Shown here piece by piece: positions 1 through 7,446 of a stretch of 14,077 nucleotides of DNA (positions are counted from its first letter, which is position 1; the number at the start of each line of letters is the position of its first letter). Under the pieces are notes generated by a model. The model was not told the origin of the DNA and searched no databases. It saw only the letters and a list, made by a program, of their open reading frames with translations. The translations under genes and the position numbers were made by a program. The stretch is from an uncultured Campylobacter sp. GTDB lineage: Bacteria > Campylobacterota > Campylobacteria > Campylobacterales > Campylobacteraceae. Location: positions 1 through 14,077 of the forward strand of contig NZ_CALBWL010000017.1 of NCBI RefSeq assembly GCF_937973075.1. The letters run 5' to 3'.

Positions 1-1044
1 TTTATCATCCAGTGGCTTTAAATTTGCTGCCGGCGTGAGCGGCCGCGGGCTAAATTTAAAGGAAAAAACCTGCTCGAATCTCACCGCTTCTAACACTTCC
101 ATCGTCTCGGCAAAATCCTCCTCGCTCTCGCTCGGATAGCCCACGATGATGTCGGTGCTGATCGCCACGCCCGGGCAGCTTTGGCGCAGCTTAAGCGCAC
201 GGTCTAGATACCACTGCTTGGTATATCCGCGCTTCATATCGCGCAAAACCTTGCTAGAGCCGCTTTGCAGCGGCATGTGCATCGATTTGCAAATTTTAGG
301 ATTATTACAAAAAACGTCCAAAAATTTATCGTCCATATGCAGCGGATGCGGGCTGGTAAAGCGGATGCGCTCGATGCCCTCTATCTCGCTAAGCCGCACG
401 AGCAGGTCGCTGAAGTCGATTTTTTCGTGCGCGTTAGAAAAGCGCTTGCCGTAGTTATTGACGTTTTGGCCGAGCAAAAATATCTCTTTGGCACCGCGAG
501 CTGCGGATCTTTCGGCTTCGCGCAAGATGATTTGAGCGGGGATCGAAATTTCATCGCCTCTAGTCTGCGGCACGATGCAGTAGGAGCACTTTTTGTCGCA
601 GCCAATCATTATGTTTATGAAGGATTTATATGGCGAGCTCGCAAAATCTCCGAAGGCAAACTCGCTCTCGTCGTAGTTTATGTCAGTGCTAATAAATTTA
701 GGCGTACGTACGGCTTGCGAAATTTTAGATATGTTTCTGGCACCGAGTACGAAATCTACAAATGGCGCGCGCTTAAAAATCTCTCCGCCCAGATGACTTG
801 CGGTGCAGCCGCAAACGCCGATTTTGGAGCCCTTTTTTCTAGCTTTATCGAATGCTCCGATCTCGCTGAAGAGCTTATGCACGGGCTTTTCGCGCACGGA
901 GCATGTGTTTATTAAGATCAGATCCGCAATATTTACGTCGTCGGTAATCTCGTAATCTTGCTCTTTTAGCTGCGCAATAATATGCTCGCTATCGCGCACG
1001 TTCATCGCGCAACCTAGGGTCTGGATGAAGAGGAGTTTACTCAA
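1..1044 (-). CDS. miaB: MiaB, tRNA-2-methylthio-N6-dimethylallyladenosine synthase (3' end outside window)
   Basis: This is a radical-SAM methylthiotransferase that adds the 2-methylthio group to isopentenyl-A37 in tRNAs reading UNN codons. My minus-strand translation gives the N-terminal UPF0004 domain with its iron-sulfur cysteines (C12 in QTLGC, C48 in INTCSVRE, C80 in GCTAS), then the radical-SAM triad C149, C153, C156 (GCDKKCSYC), followed by IVPQTRGDE, LGQNVNNYG and HMPLQSGS, all hallmarks of MiaB. About 348 residues are present; the C-terminal TRAM region runs off the left edge. The start is taken as TTG at 1044, which overlaps the stop of the upstream HP0268-like gene in a TTGA junction and gives the usual N-terminus MSKLLFIQTLGC. 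Expression is probably coupled to that gene. Confidence 0.95.
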   Translation of the reverse strand, partial: MSKLLFIQTLGCAMNVRDSEHIIAQLKEQDYEITDDVNIADLILINTCSVREKPVHKLFSEIGAFDKARKKGSKIGVCGCTASHLGGEIFKRAPFVDFVLGARNISKISQAVRTPKFISTDINYDESEFAFGDFASSPYKSFINIMIGCDKKCSYCIVPQTRGDEISIPAQIILREAERSAARGAKEIFLLGQNVNNYGKRFSNAHEKIDFSDLLVRLSEIEGIERIRFTSPHPLHMDDKFLDVFCNNPKICKSMHMPLQSGSSKVLRDMKRGYTKQWYLDRALKLRQSCPGVAISTDIIVGYPSESEEDFAETMEVLEAVRFEQVFSFKFSPRPLTPAANLKPLDDK

Positions 1045-1283
1045 AGGATATGCACCTCGTACATATACTCGTTTTCGTTTAGCCCGTATCGCACTATGCG
1101 CTGATACACACTAAAACCCTTAGTATCGAAAAAATCCACCAAAGCGGCTAAATCTTTTTGAGAATTTTCTCTATCCAGATAAAATATTTTTTGTCCGCTC
1201 TTTTCTACTTGGGCTTGCAAATCCTCGATCTTAACGCTTTTTGGCTTAGAAGCAAGCTCCGTTCTGGCAAGTTTTAGCTGCAT
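1041..1283 (-). CDS. HP0268-family small nuclease-like protein
   Basis: This 80-residue protein matches what I remember of Helicobacter pylori HP0268 in length and pattern: an N-terminal MxLxLA strand, a central KSV-x-EDL helix start, IFYLDRENSQKDL, a VDFFxxKGF segment and a terminal YEVHIL strand. HP0268 has been described as a small nicking endonuclease and purine-preferring RNase with a compact alpha/beta fold; its cellular role is unclear. A good ribosome site (AAAGGATAG) lies just before the ATG at 1283. The stop overlaps the start of miaB by 4 bases, so the two form an operon, and the pair is divergent from nusA. The family call is firm; nuclease activity here is inferred from the H. 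pylori protein. Confidence 0.85.
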   Translation of the reverse strand: MQLKLARTELASKPKSVKIEDLQAQVEKSGQKIFYLDRENSQKDLAALVDFFDTKGFSVYQRIVRYGLNENEYMYEVHIL

Positions 1284-1373
1284 GATCTATCCTTTCATTT
1301 ATCTTTTTAAACCCGCGAGTTTAGCGAAATTTAGATAATAATTCGTTTAAATAAAAATAAAGTCAAAATTCCA

Positions 1374-1379
1374 TATAAT
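1374..1379 (+). promoter_or_regulatory. -10 box of the nusA promoter
   Basis: A perfect TATAAT lies about 62 bases before the nusA ATG, in the A+T-rich gap that separates the divergent miaB operon from nusA. There is no clear -35 box, which is usual for sigma-70 promoters in Campylobacter. Assignment is by sequence and position only. Confidence 0.55.
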
Positions 1380-1441
1380 ACTGCACTTCAAAATTTAAAA
1401 TCCAAATTTAGTAGCACAAAATCAAATCTTAAGGAAAATTT

Positions 1442-2569
1442 ATGGAAAAAATCACCGATATCATCGAGTCGATTGCAAATGAAAAGGGGCTTGAGCCCGC
1501 AGATGTCAAAGAGCGCGTCAAAACGGCGTTCATCCAGACCGCAAAAAGACTTTTCGGCGAGGAGTATCTCTACGACAGCGAAGTCGATCCGCAGACCAAG
1601 CGCGTCAAGCTTTACCAAAAAGTCCACGTCGTAGCAGACGATGATGAGCGACTCGGCGATCACAACTTCATCGCGCTTAGCGAGGCCAAAAAAATAGGCG
1701 AAAACGCAGAGATCGGTGATGAGCTAAGCTACGAAATAAATATCGAAAACCTCGGCCGCACGGCTTCCGGCGTGCTGGCTAGAGAGCTAAATTTCCACAT
1801 CCAAAGGCTGCTTGAAGAGAAAATTTTTGAAAACTATAAAAGCAAGGTAGGCACCCTCACCCACGGCACGGTCACCAAGATCGATCACGACGGCACGACC
1901 TACGTAGAGATCGAGGATACGAAGGCTTTCATGCCGCAAAAAAACCGCATCAAGGGTGAAAATTTCAAAGTGGGCGACGTGCTGCAAGCCGTCATCAAAA
2001 ACGTAGCCATCGACAAATCTCACGGTATCAGGCTGGAGCTTTCACGCACCAGTCCGAAATTCCTAGAAGCCCTACTCGCCGCCGAAGTCCCAGAGATCAA
2101 AGACGGCAGCGTCATCATCCAAGCCTGCGCTAGGATTCCGGGTAGGCGCGCTAAGATCGCGCTTAGCGCCGTCTTGCCAAACGTCGATCCGGTAGGCGCT
2201 ACCGTCGGCAAAGGAGGCGCTCGCATCGACGCGGTGAGTAGATTTTTAAGCAAAAATTTGCAAGACGGAAGCGGCGGAGAGAGTATCGACGCGTTTGAAT
2301 ACTCCGCAAGCCCCGAAATTTTGATCACTCGCGCGATGGCGCCCGCGATCGTAAACTCGGTCAAAATAACGCAGGACGGCAAGGCGATCGTCTACGTAAA
2401 CCCCGATCAAAAAAGCAAAGCGATCGGCAAAAACGGTCTAAATATCCGCCTCGCCTCGATGCTGTGCGGCTGCGAGATCGAGCTTATCGAAACCGGCTCG
2501 GCGAGTGAGAAAAAGGTATCCAAGGAAGAAGGTCTTAAAAATCTCGAAGCGCTTTTCGGCGAGCTGTAG
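1442..2569 (+). CDS. nusA: NusA, transcription termination/antitermination factor
   Basis: NusA binds RNA polymerase and nascent RNA and modulates pausing, termination and antitermination. The 375-residue protein has the N-terminal polymerase-binding domain (about 1-125), an S1 domain (about 133-200, starting GTLTHGTVTKID), then two KH domains: KH1 with GKGGAR (256-261) and KH2 with IGKNG (328-332). The length fits epsilonproteobacterial NusA, which lacks the C-terminal acidic repeats of E. coli. The ATG follows an AAGGA ribosome site (TTAAGGAAAATTT). The gene stands alone on the plus strand, divergent from miaB and convergent with the hydrolase gene at 2871. Confidence 0.96.
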   Translation: MEKITDIIESIANEKGLEPADVKERVKTAFIQTAKRLFGEEYLYDSEVDPQTKRVKLYQKVHVVADDDERLGDHNFIALSEAKKIGENAEIGDELSYEINIENLGRTASGVLARELNFHIQRLLEEKIFENYKSKVGTLTHGTVTKIDHDGTTYVEIEDTKAFMPQKNRIKGENFKVGDVLQAVIKNVAIDKSHGIRLELSRTSPKFLEALLAAEVPEIKDGSVIIQACARIPGRRAKIALSAVLPNVDPVGATVGKGGARIDAVSRFLSKNLQDGSGGESIDAFEYSASPEILITRAMAPAIVNSVKITQDGKAIVYVNPDQKSKAIGKNGLNIRLASMLCGCEIELIETGSASEKKVSKEEGLKNLEALFGEL

Positions 2570-2870
2570 AGGCGAAGCGTACTTGGCTTTTTAAAATTTT
2601 GTAAGTTACGCGCTCTATAAAATTCCACGCCAACCAAATTTTGCAAATTTAGTAATTAGTGGAATTTTGTAATTTAGTACTCCACGAAATTCTATATTAC
2701 ATAGAATTTTACGCCGTTTCGGAATTTTAAAATTTAGCGTCAAAACAAATTTTGACCAAAATTTTACGGCGCAGAATTCTAAGATCAAATTTTATTCATG
2801 CGCGGATTTGAATTGATGCGATATTTAAATTTACACAGCGCACAAAATTTTGATCCAGACCGGGTTACGC
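2570..2870. other. A+T-rich convergent intergenic spacer
   Basis: No gene is supported here. The stretch is packed with AAATTTTG and GGAATTTT words. It contains two inverted repeats: a 10-base pair of arms at 2619-2628 and 2659-2668 (AAAATTCCAC / GTGGAATTTT) and a tighter hairpin at 2687-2709. Because nusA and the minus-strand hydrolase gene converge on it, it must hold transcription ends for both, but no textbook GC-rich hairpin plus U-tract is visible. Confidence 0.6.
2687..2709. terminator. Possible hairpin terminator between convergent genes
   Basis: Perfect 9-base arms AAATTCTAT and ATAGAATTT flank a 5-base loop. The stem is A+T rich and is followed by only TT on the plus strand, so it is a weak candidate. 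The convergent setting (nusA from the left, the YiiX-like gene from the right) is the main argument for a termination role. Confidence 0.3.
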
Positions 2871-3482
2871 CTACCGCTCATATAAAATTTCGACGCCGCC
2901 GTAGTGCCAAAATGCCTTCGGCGCGAGGTATTCACCACCTAGGACGGCCAAGCTTAGCTTAAAATACTGCGGCGAGAATTCCGTGATTTTTGAAATTTCC
3001 TGCTCAAGCAGCGTCGTACAGTAGAGGTTCGTTTCGCCGCGAGGTCTTAGCGTAAAACCCTCGCCGACGCGCTTAAGTAAAGAGGCGGCTAGGCGCGCCT
3101 TTTGCTCCTTGTTTAAAAATTTCATCCGCACCGCGCCGAAGTCTCGTGCATGCGCCAAAAACTCCCGCATCGAAACAGCCGCGACGCCGTCTCGCTCGCC
3201 CTCGTCCGTTACGGCGTGCACCACCAAAAGCGGGCGCTCGCGCACGATCATGCCTACGTGCGAGTATTTAAAATTCGTTGCGGTTGCGATTATGCGGCTG
3301 TCGGTGACGTCGCCCATGCGAAAGACGAGATCGCCCGTGCGTAGATTTGATAAAATTTCATCCGGCACCCACAGCGGCTCTTTGGCGACAGGCGCGCGCG
3401 TGAGCGTCCAAAGCTCGCCGAGCCCGCCTAGAGCGAAGATCAGACAAACTAGAAGCTTTTTGGCTAAAGCGCAACCTTCCAT
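2871..3482 (-). CDS. YiiX/YebB-like permuted papain-fold cysteine hydrolase (NlpC/P60 superfamily)
   Basis: The 203-residue protein has a hydrophobic N-terminal segment (about 8-24), probably a signal peptide or anchor. Next comes LRTGDLVFRMGD (47-58), the typical opening of YiiX-like permuted NlpC/P60 enzymes, then YSHVGMIV with the likely catalytic His75, and NLYCTTLLEQE with the likely nucleophile Cys155. The His-before-Cys order is the circularly permuted arrangement. Members of this group are thought to act on peptide, amide or lipid-ester bonds in the cell envelope; the substrate here is unknown. The ATG at 3482 lies within the end of the upstream lipoprotein gene (19-base overlap, different frame), so translation is probably coupled and the two products may work together in the envelope. 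Confidence 0.75.
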   Translation of the reverse strand: MEGCALAKKLLVCLIFALGGLGELWTLTRAPVAKEPLWVPDEILSNLRTGDLVFRMGDVTDSRIIATATNFKYSHVGMIVRERPLLVVHAVTDEGERDGVAAVSMREFLAHARDFGAVRMKFLNKEQKARLAASLLKRVGEGFTLRPRGETNLYCTTLLEQEISKITEFSPQYFKLSLAVLGGEYLAPKAFWHYGGVEILYER

Positions 3483-3847
3483 TTGCCGTCTTTTTTGACG
3501 AGTTTAACGCTCTCGGTGCGCTTTGTGCCGTTTTTAAAAGACACGACGACTTTCACGAGCGCCGATTTCTCGTCGCTATTTTGCAGCTCGCCCGAGACGC
3601 CTTTTAGCCCGTCGCGCTTAGAGGCCTCCTCCTTGCCGGCACCTGCCATCTGCATCAATTTGCCGTTTATCATCTGCATAGAGCCGTCGTCCGATCTGTC
3701 CTTATCGGGTATGTCTATAGTATCCACCAAAGTCTTAGAATCGCCCTCATATAGGGCTCTGATGAAGTCCTCGGCTACGCCTTTCGGGTCGCTGCCGCAG
3801 CCCGCTAAAACGAATATCGCAATGAGCGCGAGTAGAAATTTTTTCAT
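3464..3847 (-). CDS. DUF4878-type lipoprotein
   Basis: I start this gene at the ATG at 3847, which follows a strong GAGGAG ribosome site and gives the lipoprotein signal MKKFLLALIAIFVLAGC; lipobox LAGC, with Cys17 as the predicted lipidated residue. A longer upstream open frame exists but adds a basic, non-secretory extension and is rejected. The mature part (about 110 residues) begins DPKGVAEDFIRALYEGD and ends with VVVSFKNGTKRTESVKLVKKDGKWKV in pieces, the pattern of DUF4878 and related NTF2/lumazine-binding-like domains, which have no established enzymatic role. It overlaps the YiiX-like gene downstream by 19 bases and probably forms a two-gene operon with it. Confidence 0.8.
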   Translation of the reverse strand: MKKFLLALIAIFVLAGCGSDPKGVAEDFIRALYEGDSKTLVDTIDIPDKDRSDDGSMQMINGKLMQMAGAGKEEASKRDGLKGVSGELQNSDEKSALVKVVVSFKNGTKRTESVKLVKKDGKWKVAL

Positions 3848-4310
3848 AAGCTCTCCTCGTAGAAATTTTGAAATTTTATATACGAGCGGTGAATATTTTT
3901 TAAAATTTAACCTTTCTGCTCGGATGGAATTTATATCGCGTTTAGATTTGCGAAGGCGTATTTGGTCGTGCTTTTGCTGAATTAAAATAGAATTTTGCAT
4001 TCGAAGGAAAGCTCGTCTTGCCTTGGTAAAATTTTATCTTGCCAAAGCGAAATTTTATGGCAGTTTCTGCGAACCGTGTCTTGCGACACACCACTCAAAC
4101 GGCGCCCAAACTCATTCGGTAGCGCGCAAGGCGAGCTTTGCTTGTCGGAACTAAAATTTAACTGTATTTTGCGACTAAAATTTTAAAATTTCAATGCCGC
4201 CTTCGTAGGATTGCTCGCTTGCGATTTTGTTTTTTGGCACTGTGCGCGAAATTATAAGAAAATTTTATCCGAATAGAGCTATAATCTAGTAATTTTTCTA
4301 AAGGAAGATC
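3848..4310. other. Intergenic region between the lipoprotein and EamA genes
   Basis: No convincing gene is found. The left part is the minus-strand leader of the lipoprotein gene (TATATAAAAT near 3875-3885, then GAGGAG). The middle holds a small hairpin GTGTC-TTGC-GACAC at 4076-4089 and scattered AAATTTT words. The right end is the EamA gene leader. A 63-codon open frame at 3995-4186 has no ribosome site or family resemblance and is treated as chance. Confidence 0.55.
4280..4285 (+). promoter_or_regulatory. -10 box of the EamA transporter gene
   Basis: TATAAT stands 25 bases before the ATG at 4311, and an AAAGGAAG ribosome site follows. This gives a short untranslated leader. No -35 box is evident. 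Confidence 0.55.
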
Positions 4311-4733
4311 ATGGAAACTTGGGCGGTTTGGGCACTTGCATCAGCGCTCTTTGCGGCACTGACTGCGATATTTGCAAAAATTGGGCTTGAAGGGATCAAC
4401 TCCCACTTCGCAACTTTTATCCGCACGATCATCATCGCCTTTTGCCTCGCCGTGTTCCTAAGCTACGCTAAAGCCTGGCAACCGTTATCTAGTCTGAGCT
4501 CTCGCAACTGGGTGTTTTTGATACTAAGCGGGCTGGCGTCGGGCGCATCGTGGCTAGCGTATTTCAAAGCCCTGCAAATCGGCAAAGCCTATCAAGTAGC
4601 ACCGATCGATAAGATAAGTGTAGTACTCGTTGTAATCATAGCTGTGATCTTTTTAGGCGAGCGCCCGAGCCTTCGCGAATGGCTTGCGCTAGCACTCATC
4701 GGCGCAGGCGTGATAATACTGGCGTTTAAATAA
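4311..4733 (+). CDS. Half-size EamA/DMT-superfamily membrane transporter
   Basis: The 140-residue protein is one EamA repeat. It has four to five hydrophobic helices (about 3-23, 34-53, 67-87, 99-116, 120-138), the loop motif AKIGLEGINS after helix 1, and the signature ALQIGKAYQVAPIDKISV before the fourth helix, followed by FLGERPS. Full-length DMT exporters carry two such repeats (about 300 residues); single-repeat versions are thought to work as dimers. The substrate cannot be told from sequence. The start is set by AAAGGAAG upstream. A decayed copy of its signature region lies at 12572-12628, on the far side of the csm and prophage block. Confidence 0.85.
   Translation: METWAVWALASALFAALTAIFAKIGLEGINSHFATFIRTIIIAFCLAVFLSYAKAWQPLSSLSSRNWVFLILSGLASGASWLAYFKALQIGKAYQVAPIDKISVVLVVIIAVIFLGERPSLREWLALALIGAGVIILAFK
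4569..4622 (+). repeat. EamA signature segment, direct repeat partner of 12572-12625
   Basis: This stretch inside the intact EamA gene encodes ALQIGKAYQVAPIDKISV. By hand alignment 42 of 54 bases match the fragment at 12572-12625, in the same orientation and about 8 kb away. It marks a diverged paralogue or old duplication, not a recent exact repeat. Confidence 0.6.
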
Positions 4734-4751
4734 CAAAATTTTTATTTGTAA

Positions 4752-4790
4752 TATTTTTTGGTTTATGCAACAAGGCAAAACCAAAAAATA
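4752..4790 (+). terminator. Hairpin after the EamA gene, probable terminator
   Basis: Perfect 13-base arms, TATTTTTTGGTTT (4752-4764) and AAACCAAAAAATA (4778-4790), surround a 13-base loop and begin 18 bases after the EamA stop. The U-run lies in the left arm, so it could also work for transcription from the right. The stem has only two G-C pairs. It separates the transporter gene from the csm operon. Confidence 0.45.
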
Positions 4791-4846
4791 AAATTTAATT
4801 CCAGATTTATTTTTTAATGGTTGCTTAATTATAAAAGCATTAAAAT

Positions 4847-4852
4847 TATAAA
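4847..4852 (+). promoter_or_regulatory. Tentative -10 box for the csm operon
   Basis: TATAAA lies 24 bases before the TTG start of csm1, in a very A+T-rich leader after the hairpin at 4752-4790. Several similar boxes overlap here (another TATAAA at 4830-4835), so the exact promoter is uncertain. The operon must start in this 143-base gap unless it is read through from the EamA gene. Confidence 0.3.
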
Positions 4853-4876
4853 AATTTGTTTTAAAAAGGAGTATCT

Positions 4877-6385
4877 TTGAGCAATTTTAGCGATTTCTTT
4901 AATAGCGAATTTAAAGAACTTGAGCAAAGCTTTCGGATTACCGATATAGACGATATCTTAAATGATGAAATGTATCTGATAGCCGGAGATTTCTACGGTA
5001 TTCAAAAATTTATTTTTGAAAATATCAATACTAAAAATGCGGCTAAAATTCTGCGCGCCAAATCCACTTACGTTCAGCTCTTCACCAAAGCAATCGCTAA
5101 ATTTATATGCTTTAAATTGAAAATAAGCGAAAGTAAGATTCTAAGCATAAGCGCGGGAAAATTTGAAATTCTAATACCGAAGCAAAATTTCACCCAAGAT
5201 ACATTTAACGACATCAAACACAACGTAGATAAATTTTTTATCGATAAATTTAGCGCTATTGCAGGTATGAGTTTAGTGGCGCTTGATTGTAAAAAAAGCG
5301 ATTTTAGTGATAAGGATAGTTACAGGGCGTTTAGAGAGCGAGTAAGCGATGCTTTCGAGCTAGAAAAACTTAATAAATTCGATCTTTTAAATCAAAGCGC
5401 AATCGTACTAAATTATGCCGATATAATAGCAATAGAAAGCGGCTTTGAGAGGCTTGGGGCCAAGCTTGCAGATACAAAAACTTCAAAAATTTCTCTCGAC
5501 GAGCTAGGAATCGATTTAGAAGGCTTTAATTGCGAGCTAGAACTAGATGAGCGTATGAAATCTTATGTATTTAAAAAAGATGGGCAAACGGCAAGCTTTA
5601 ACGAACTGGCGCAACTTGCATGCAATAAAATGCACGAGGATGGGCCTTTGGGATTAAAAGCTATAGCGGTGCTGAAAGCCGATGTCGATGGAATGGGAGA
5701 TTTCATCAAAAATAGTAATGTTACTAATAGTTTTGATAGCTTTGATATGTTTTCAAAGGGGCTTGATAGCTTTTTTAGCATTCACATTCCGCGCTTAATA
5801 AAACAAAATTTTCCACATACATATATAGTATTTTCAGGCGGAGATGATTTACTATTGGTGGGAGCTTGGGATACGGTGCTAGATATTGCTAGATTTATAG
5901 ATGATGAATTTAAGAAATTTATTAGCGACAAAACACTTAGCCTAAGTATGGGGATTTGTATTGCAAAACCTTCCGCGCCTATTAAATACCTAGCCGAACT
6001 GAGCGAAAACCAACTTGAGCTTGCCAAGGAATTTAAAGATGAAAAAGGGATAAAAAAGGACGCTATTACTCTATTTGGACAAACGGCTAGATGGAGCGAG
6101 TATAAAACGATGTATGCGCTCATAACAAATACGCTTGAAAGCATAGAGGAGCTAAATACAGCATTTTTATATCATCTGCTAGAGCTTTGCGATATGGCAA
6201 AAAGCGCTAAAGCTAATGACGCAAGATCCAATATCTGGGCTTCGAAGCTGAATTATTTAATAGTAAGAAATTTATCCAAAGACTCGCAATGGCTAATACA
6301 AAAGCTGCAAAATGTACTAGAAAAAAGTCCCGAACAGGTAAAAATGGCACTATGTGAATTCATTTATAAAAGGAGAGCAAGATGA
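4877..6385 (+). CDS. csm1: Cas10/Csm1 without an HD domain, type III-A signalling subunit
   Basis: Large subunit of the Csm complex; in this family the palm domains turn ATP into cyclic oligoadenylate once target RNA is bound. The first palm begins almost at the N-terminus, with LIAGDFYGIQKFIF (34-47). The second palm has LKADVDGMG (metal-site D269 and D271) and the intact cyclase motif GGDD (321-324). A helical C-terminal domain (about 400-502) follows. At 502 residues it is roughly 250 shorter than usual Csm1: the N-terminal HD DNase is absent and I see no CxxC zinc ribbon between the palms. The start is TTG, chosen because AAAAAGGAG precedes it at ideal spacing. It overlaps csm2 by 4 bases (ATGA). 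It is more A+T rich than nusA, which suggests transfer. Confidence 0.93.
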   Translation: MSNFSDFFNSEFKELEQSFRITDIDDILNDEMYLIAGDFYGIQKFIFENINTKNAAKILRAKSTYVQLFTKAIAKFICFKLKISESKILSISAGKFEILIPKQNFTQDTFNDIKHNVDKFFIDKFSAIAGMSLVALDCKKSDFSDKDSYRAFRERVSDAFELEKLNKFDLLNQSAIVLNYADIIAIESGFERLGAKLADTKTSKISLDELGIDLEGFNCELELDERMKSYVFKKDGQTASFNELAQLACNKMHEDGPLGLKAIAVLKADVDGMGDFIKNSNVTNSFDSFDMFSKGLDSFFSIHIPRLIKQNFPHTYIVFSGGDDLLLVGAWDTVLDIARFIDDEFKKFISDKTLSLSMGICIAKPSAPIKYLAELSENQLELAKEFKDEKGIKKDAITLFGQTARWSEYKTMYALITNTLESIEELNTAFLYHLLELCDMAKSAKANDARSNIWASKLNYLIVRNLSKDSQWLIQKLQNVLEKSPEQVKMALCEFIYKRRAR

Positions 6386-6792
6386 ACTACGCCCATAACG
6401 GTCAACAACGCAAAAGCTACGACGATTCCAAAGCTGATAAGTCTGGAATTTTATACGAAAAGATCACGCTAGATTATATCAAAGACGGCGAACTTTTTAA
6501 TGAAACCGCGAAGAAAACGGCGAATAGTATTAGAACTAGTCAATCGCAAATCAGAAGATTTTACGGCTACGTGCTGGATTTATGCGAAAAAGCAAAAACT
6601 AAAAATTCCGCCGAAATTTTGCCATTTGTGAAGATGCTAAATTCCAAAGTAGCCTATGCTTCAAGCAGAAAGAATGTAAGTAAAAACTTTGTAGAATTTA
6701 TAAAAGACTGTGTTTCGCAGGTAGATAGCGTAGAAAAGCTCGAGGTGTTTAAACTGTTTTTTGAAGCAGTTTTAGGATTTAGTAAAAAATAA
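6382..6792 (+). CDS. csm2: Csm2, type III-A small subunit
   Basis: The 136-residue, mostly helical, lysine-rich protein has the family's NSIRTSQSQIRRFY core (49-61) and a second helical half from EILPFVKMLNSKVAYASSRK onward. Csm2 subunits form the inner filament of the complex, running along the crRNA-target duplex; they are not catalytic. The ATG overlaps the csm1 stop (ATGA) and is preceded by AAAAGGAGAGCAAG, a strong ribosome site. Its position between csm1 and csm3 is the canonical type III-A order. The first 30 residues are polar and probably disordered. Confidence 0.88.
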   Translation: MNYAHNGQQRKSYDDSKADKSGILYEKITLDYIKDGELFNETAKKTANSIRTSQSQIRRFYGYVLDLCEKAKTKNSAEILPFVKMLNSKVAYASSRKNVSKNFVEFIKDCVSQVDSVEKLEVFKLFFEAVLGFSKK

Positions 6793-6801
6793 GGAAAAAA
6801 G

Positions 6802-7446
6802 ATGAAAATTTACTCTTTAAAAGGCGATATTAGGCTTTTAAGTGGGCTTCACATAGGCGGTGGCGATGACGTTATGAAAATCGGCGGCATAGATAATCAA
6901 ATTATAAAAGATGCCAATTCCGGCAGACCCTATATACCAGCTAGCTCACTCAAAGGTAAAATTAGAAGCCTGCTCGAATGGGACTTGGGGTTGGTAGGAC
7001 TAGATCAAGATAAAAAAGGTGCGCCATTTTCTTATAAAAATATAGAAAGAGCCAAAGATAGAAAATCCGCAGAAATTCTATTAAAGTTATTTGGGGACAG
7101 CGATGTCAAAGAAAATAAATTTGGCATCACTAGAATTAGTTTTAGCGACTGCCGAATAAGCCCCGAGAGTGAAGATAAAATTTTAAGCGAAGCAAAATAT
7201 GAAAACATAATCGACCGACAAAAAGGTACCGCCGAACATCCGCGTCAAAGCGAGCGAGTACCTGAAGGAATTAAATTTTGCTACGATTTTAAAATCAAAG
7301 TATTAGAAGGCGATGATATCGATGATTTTAAAAAGCTTATCAAGCGCGGTTTAAATTTATTGGAAAATGATTATTTGGGTGGTAGCGGTTCTCGCGGATA
7401 CGGAAGAGTGGAATTTAGCAACAAAGACGAATGGGTCGAAAAATGA
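6802..7446 (+). CDS. csm3: Csm3, type III-A backbone RAMP and target-RNA nuclease
   Basis: Csm3 subunits form the helical backbone on the crRNA and cut bound target RNA every six bases. The 214-residue protein shows the family start GLHIGGGDD (15-23), then IGGIDNQIIKD (27-37) with D31 matching the catalytic aspartate (D33 of S. thermophilus Csm3, as I recall). Next come YIPASSLKGKIRSLLE (44-59) and the C-terminal glycine-rich loop LGGSGSRGYGRVEF (192-205). Length and motifs are normal, so RNA cleavage should be intact. A ribosome site AAGGAAAAAAG precedes the ATG, 9 bases after csm2. The stop overlaps the csm4 start by 4 bases. Confidence 0.95.
   Translation: MKIYSLKGDIRLLSGLHIGGGDDVMKIGGIDNQIIKDANSGRPYIPASSLKGKIRSLLEWDLGLVGLDQDKKGAPFSYKNIERAKDRKSAEILLKLFGDSDVKENKFGITRISFSDCRISPESEDKILSEAKYENIIDRQKGTAEHPRQSERVPEGIKFCYDFKIKVLEGDDIDDFKKLIKRGLNLLENDYLGGSGSRGYGRVEFSNKDEWVEK

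Noticed and set aside
265..915. Long plus-strand open frame opposite miaB
   Set aside because: It is antisense to clear MiaB motifs, has no ribosome site and no recognisable protein features.
3483..3980. Plus-strand open frame opposite the lipoprotein gene
   Set aside because: The minus strand has a clean lipoprotein signal, GAGGAG site and domain pattern; the plus-strand frame has none.
3995..4186. Small plus-strand open frame between the lipoprotein and EamA genes
   Set aside because: No ribosome site, and composition like spacer translation.
4752..4790. Hairpin before csm1 as a leftover CRISPR repeat
   Set aside because: It occurs once, is almost entirely A and T in the stem, and fits a terminator after the EamA gene better.
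4830..4835. First TATAAA as the csm promoter
   Set aside because: Kept only as an alternative; the box at 4847 is better placed, but in such A+T-rich sequence neither is secure.
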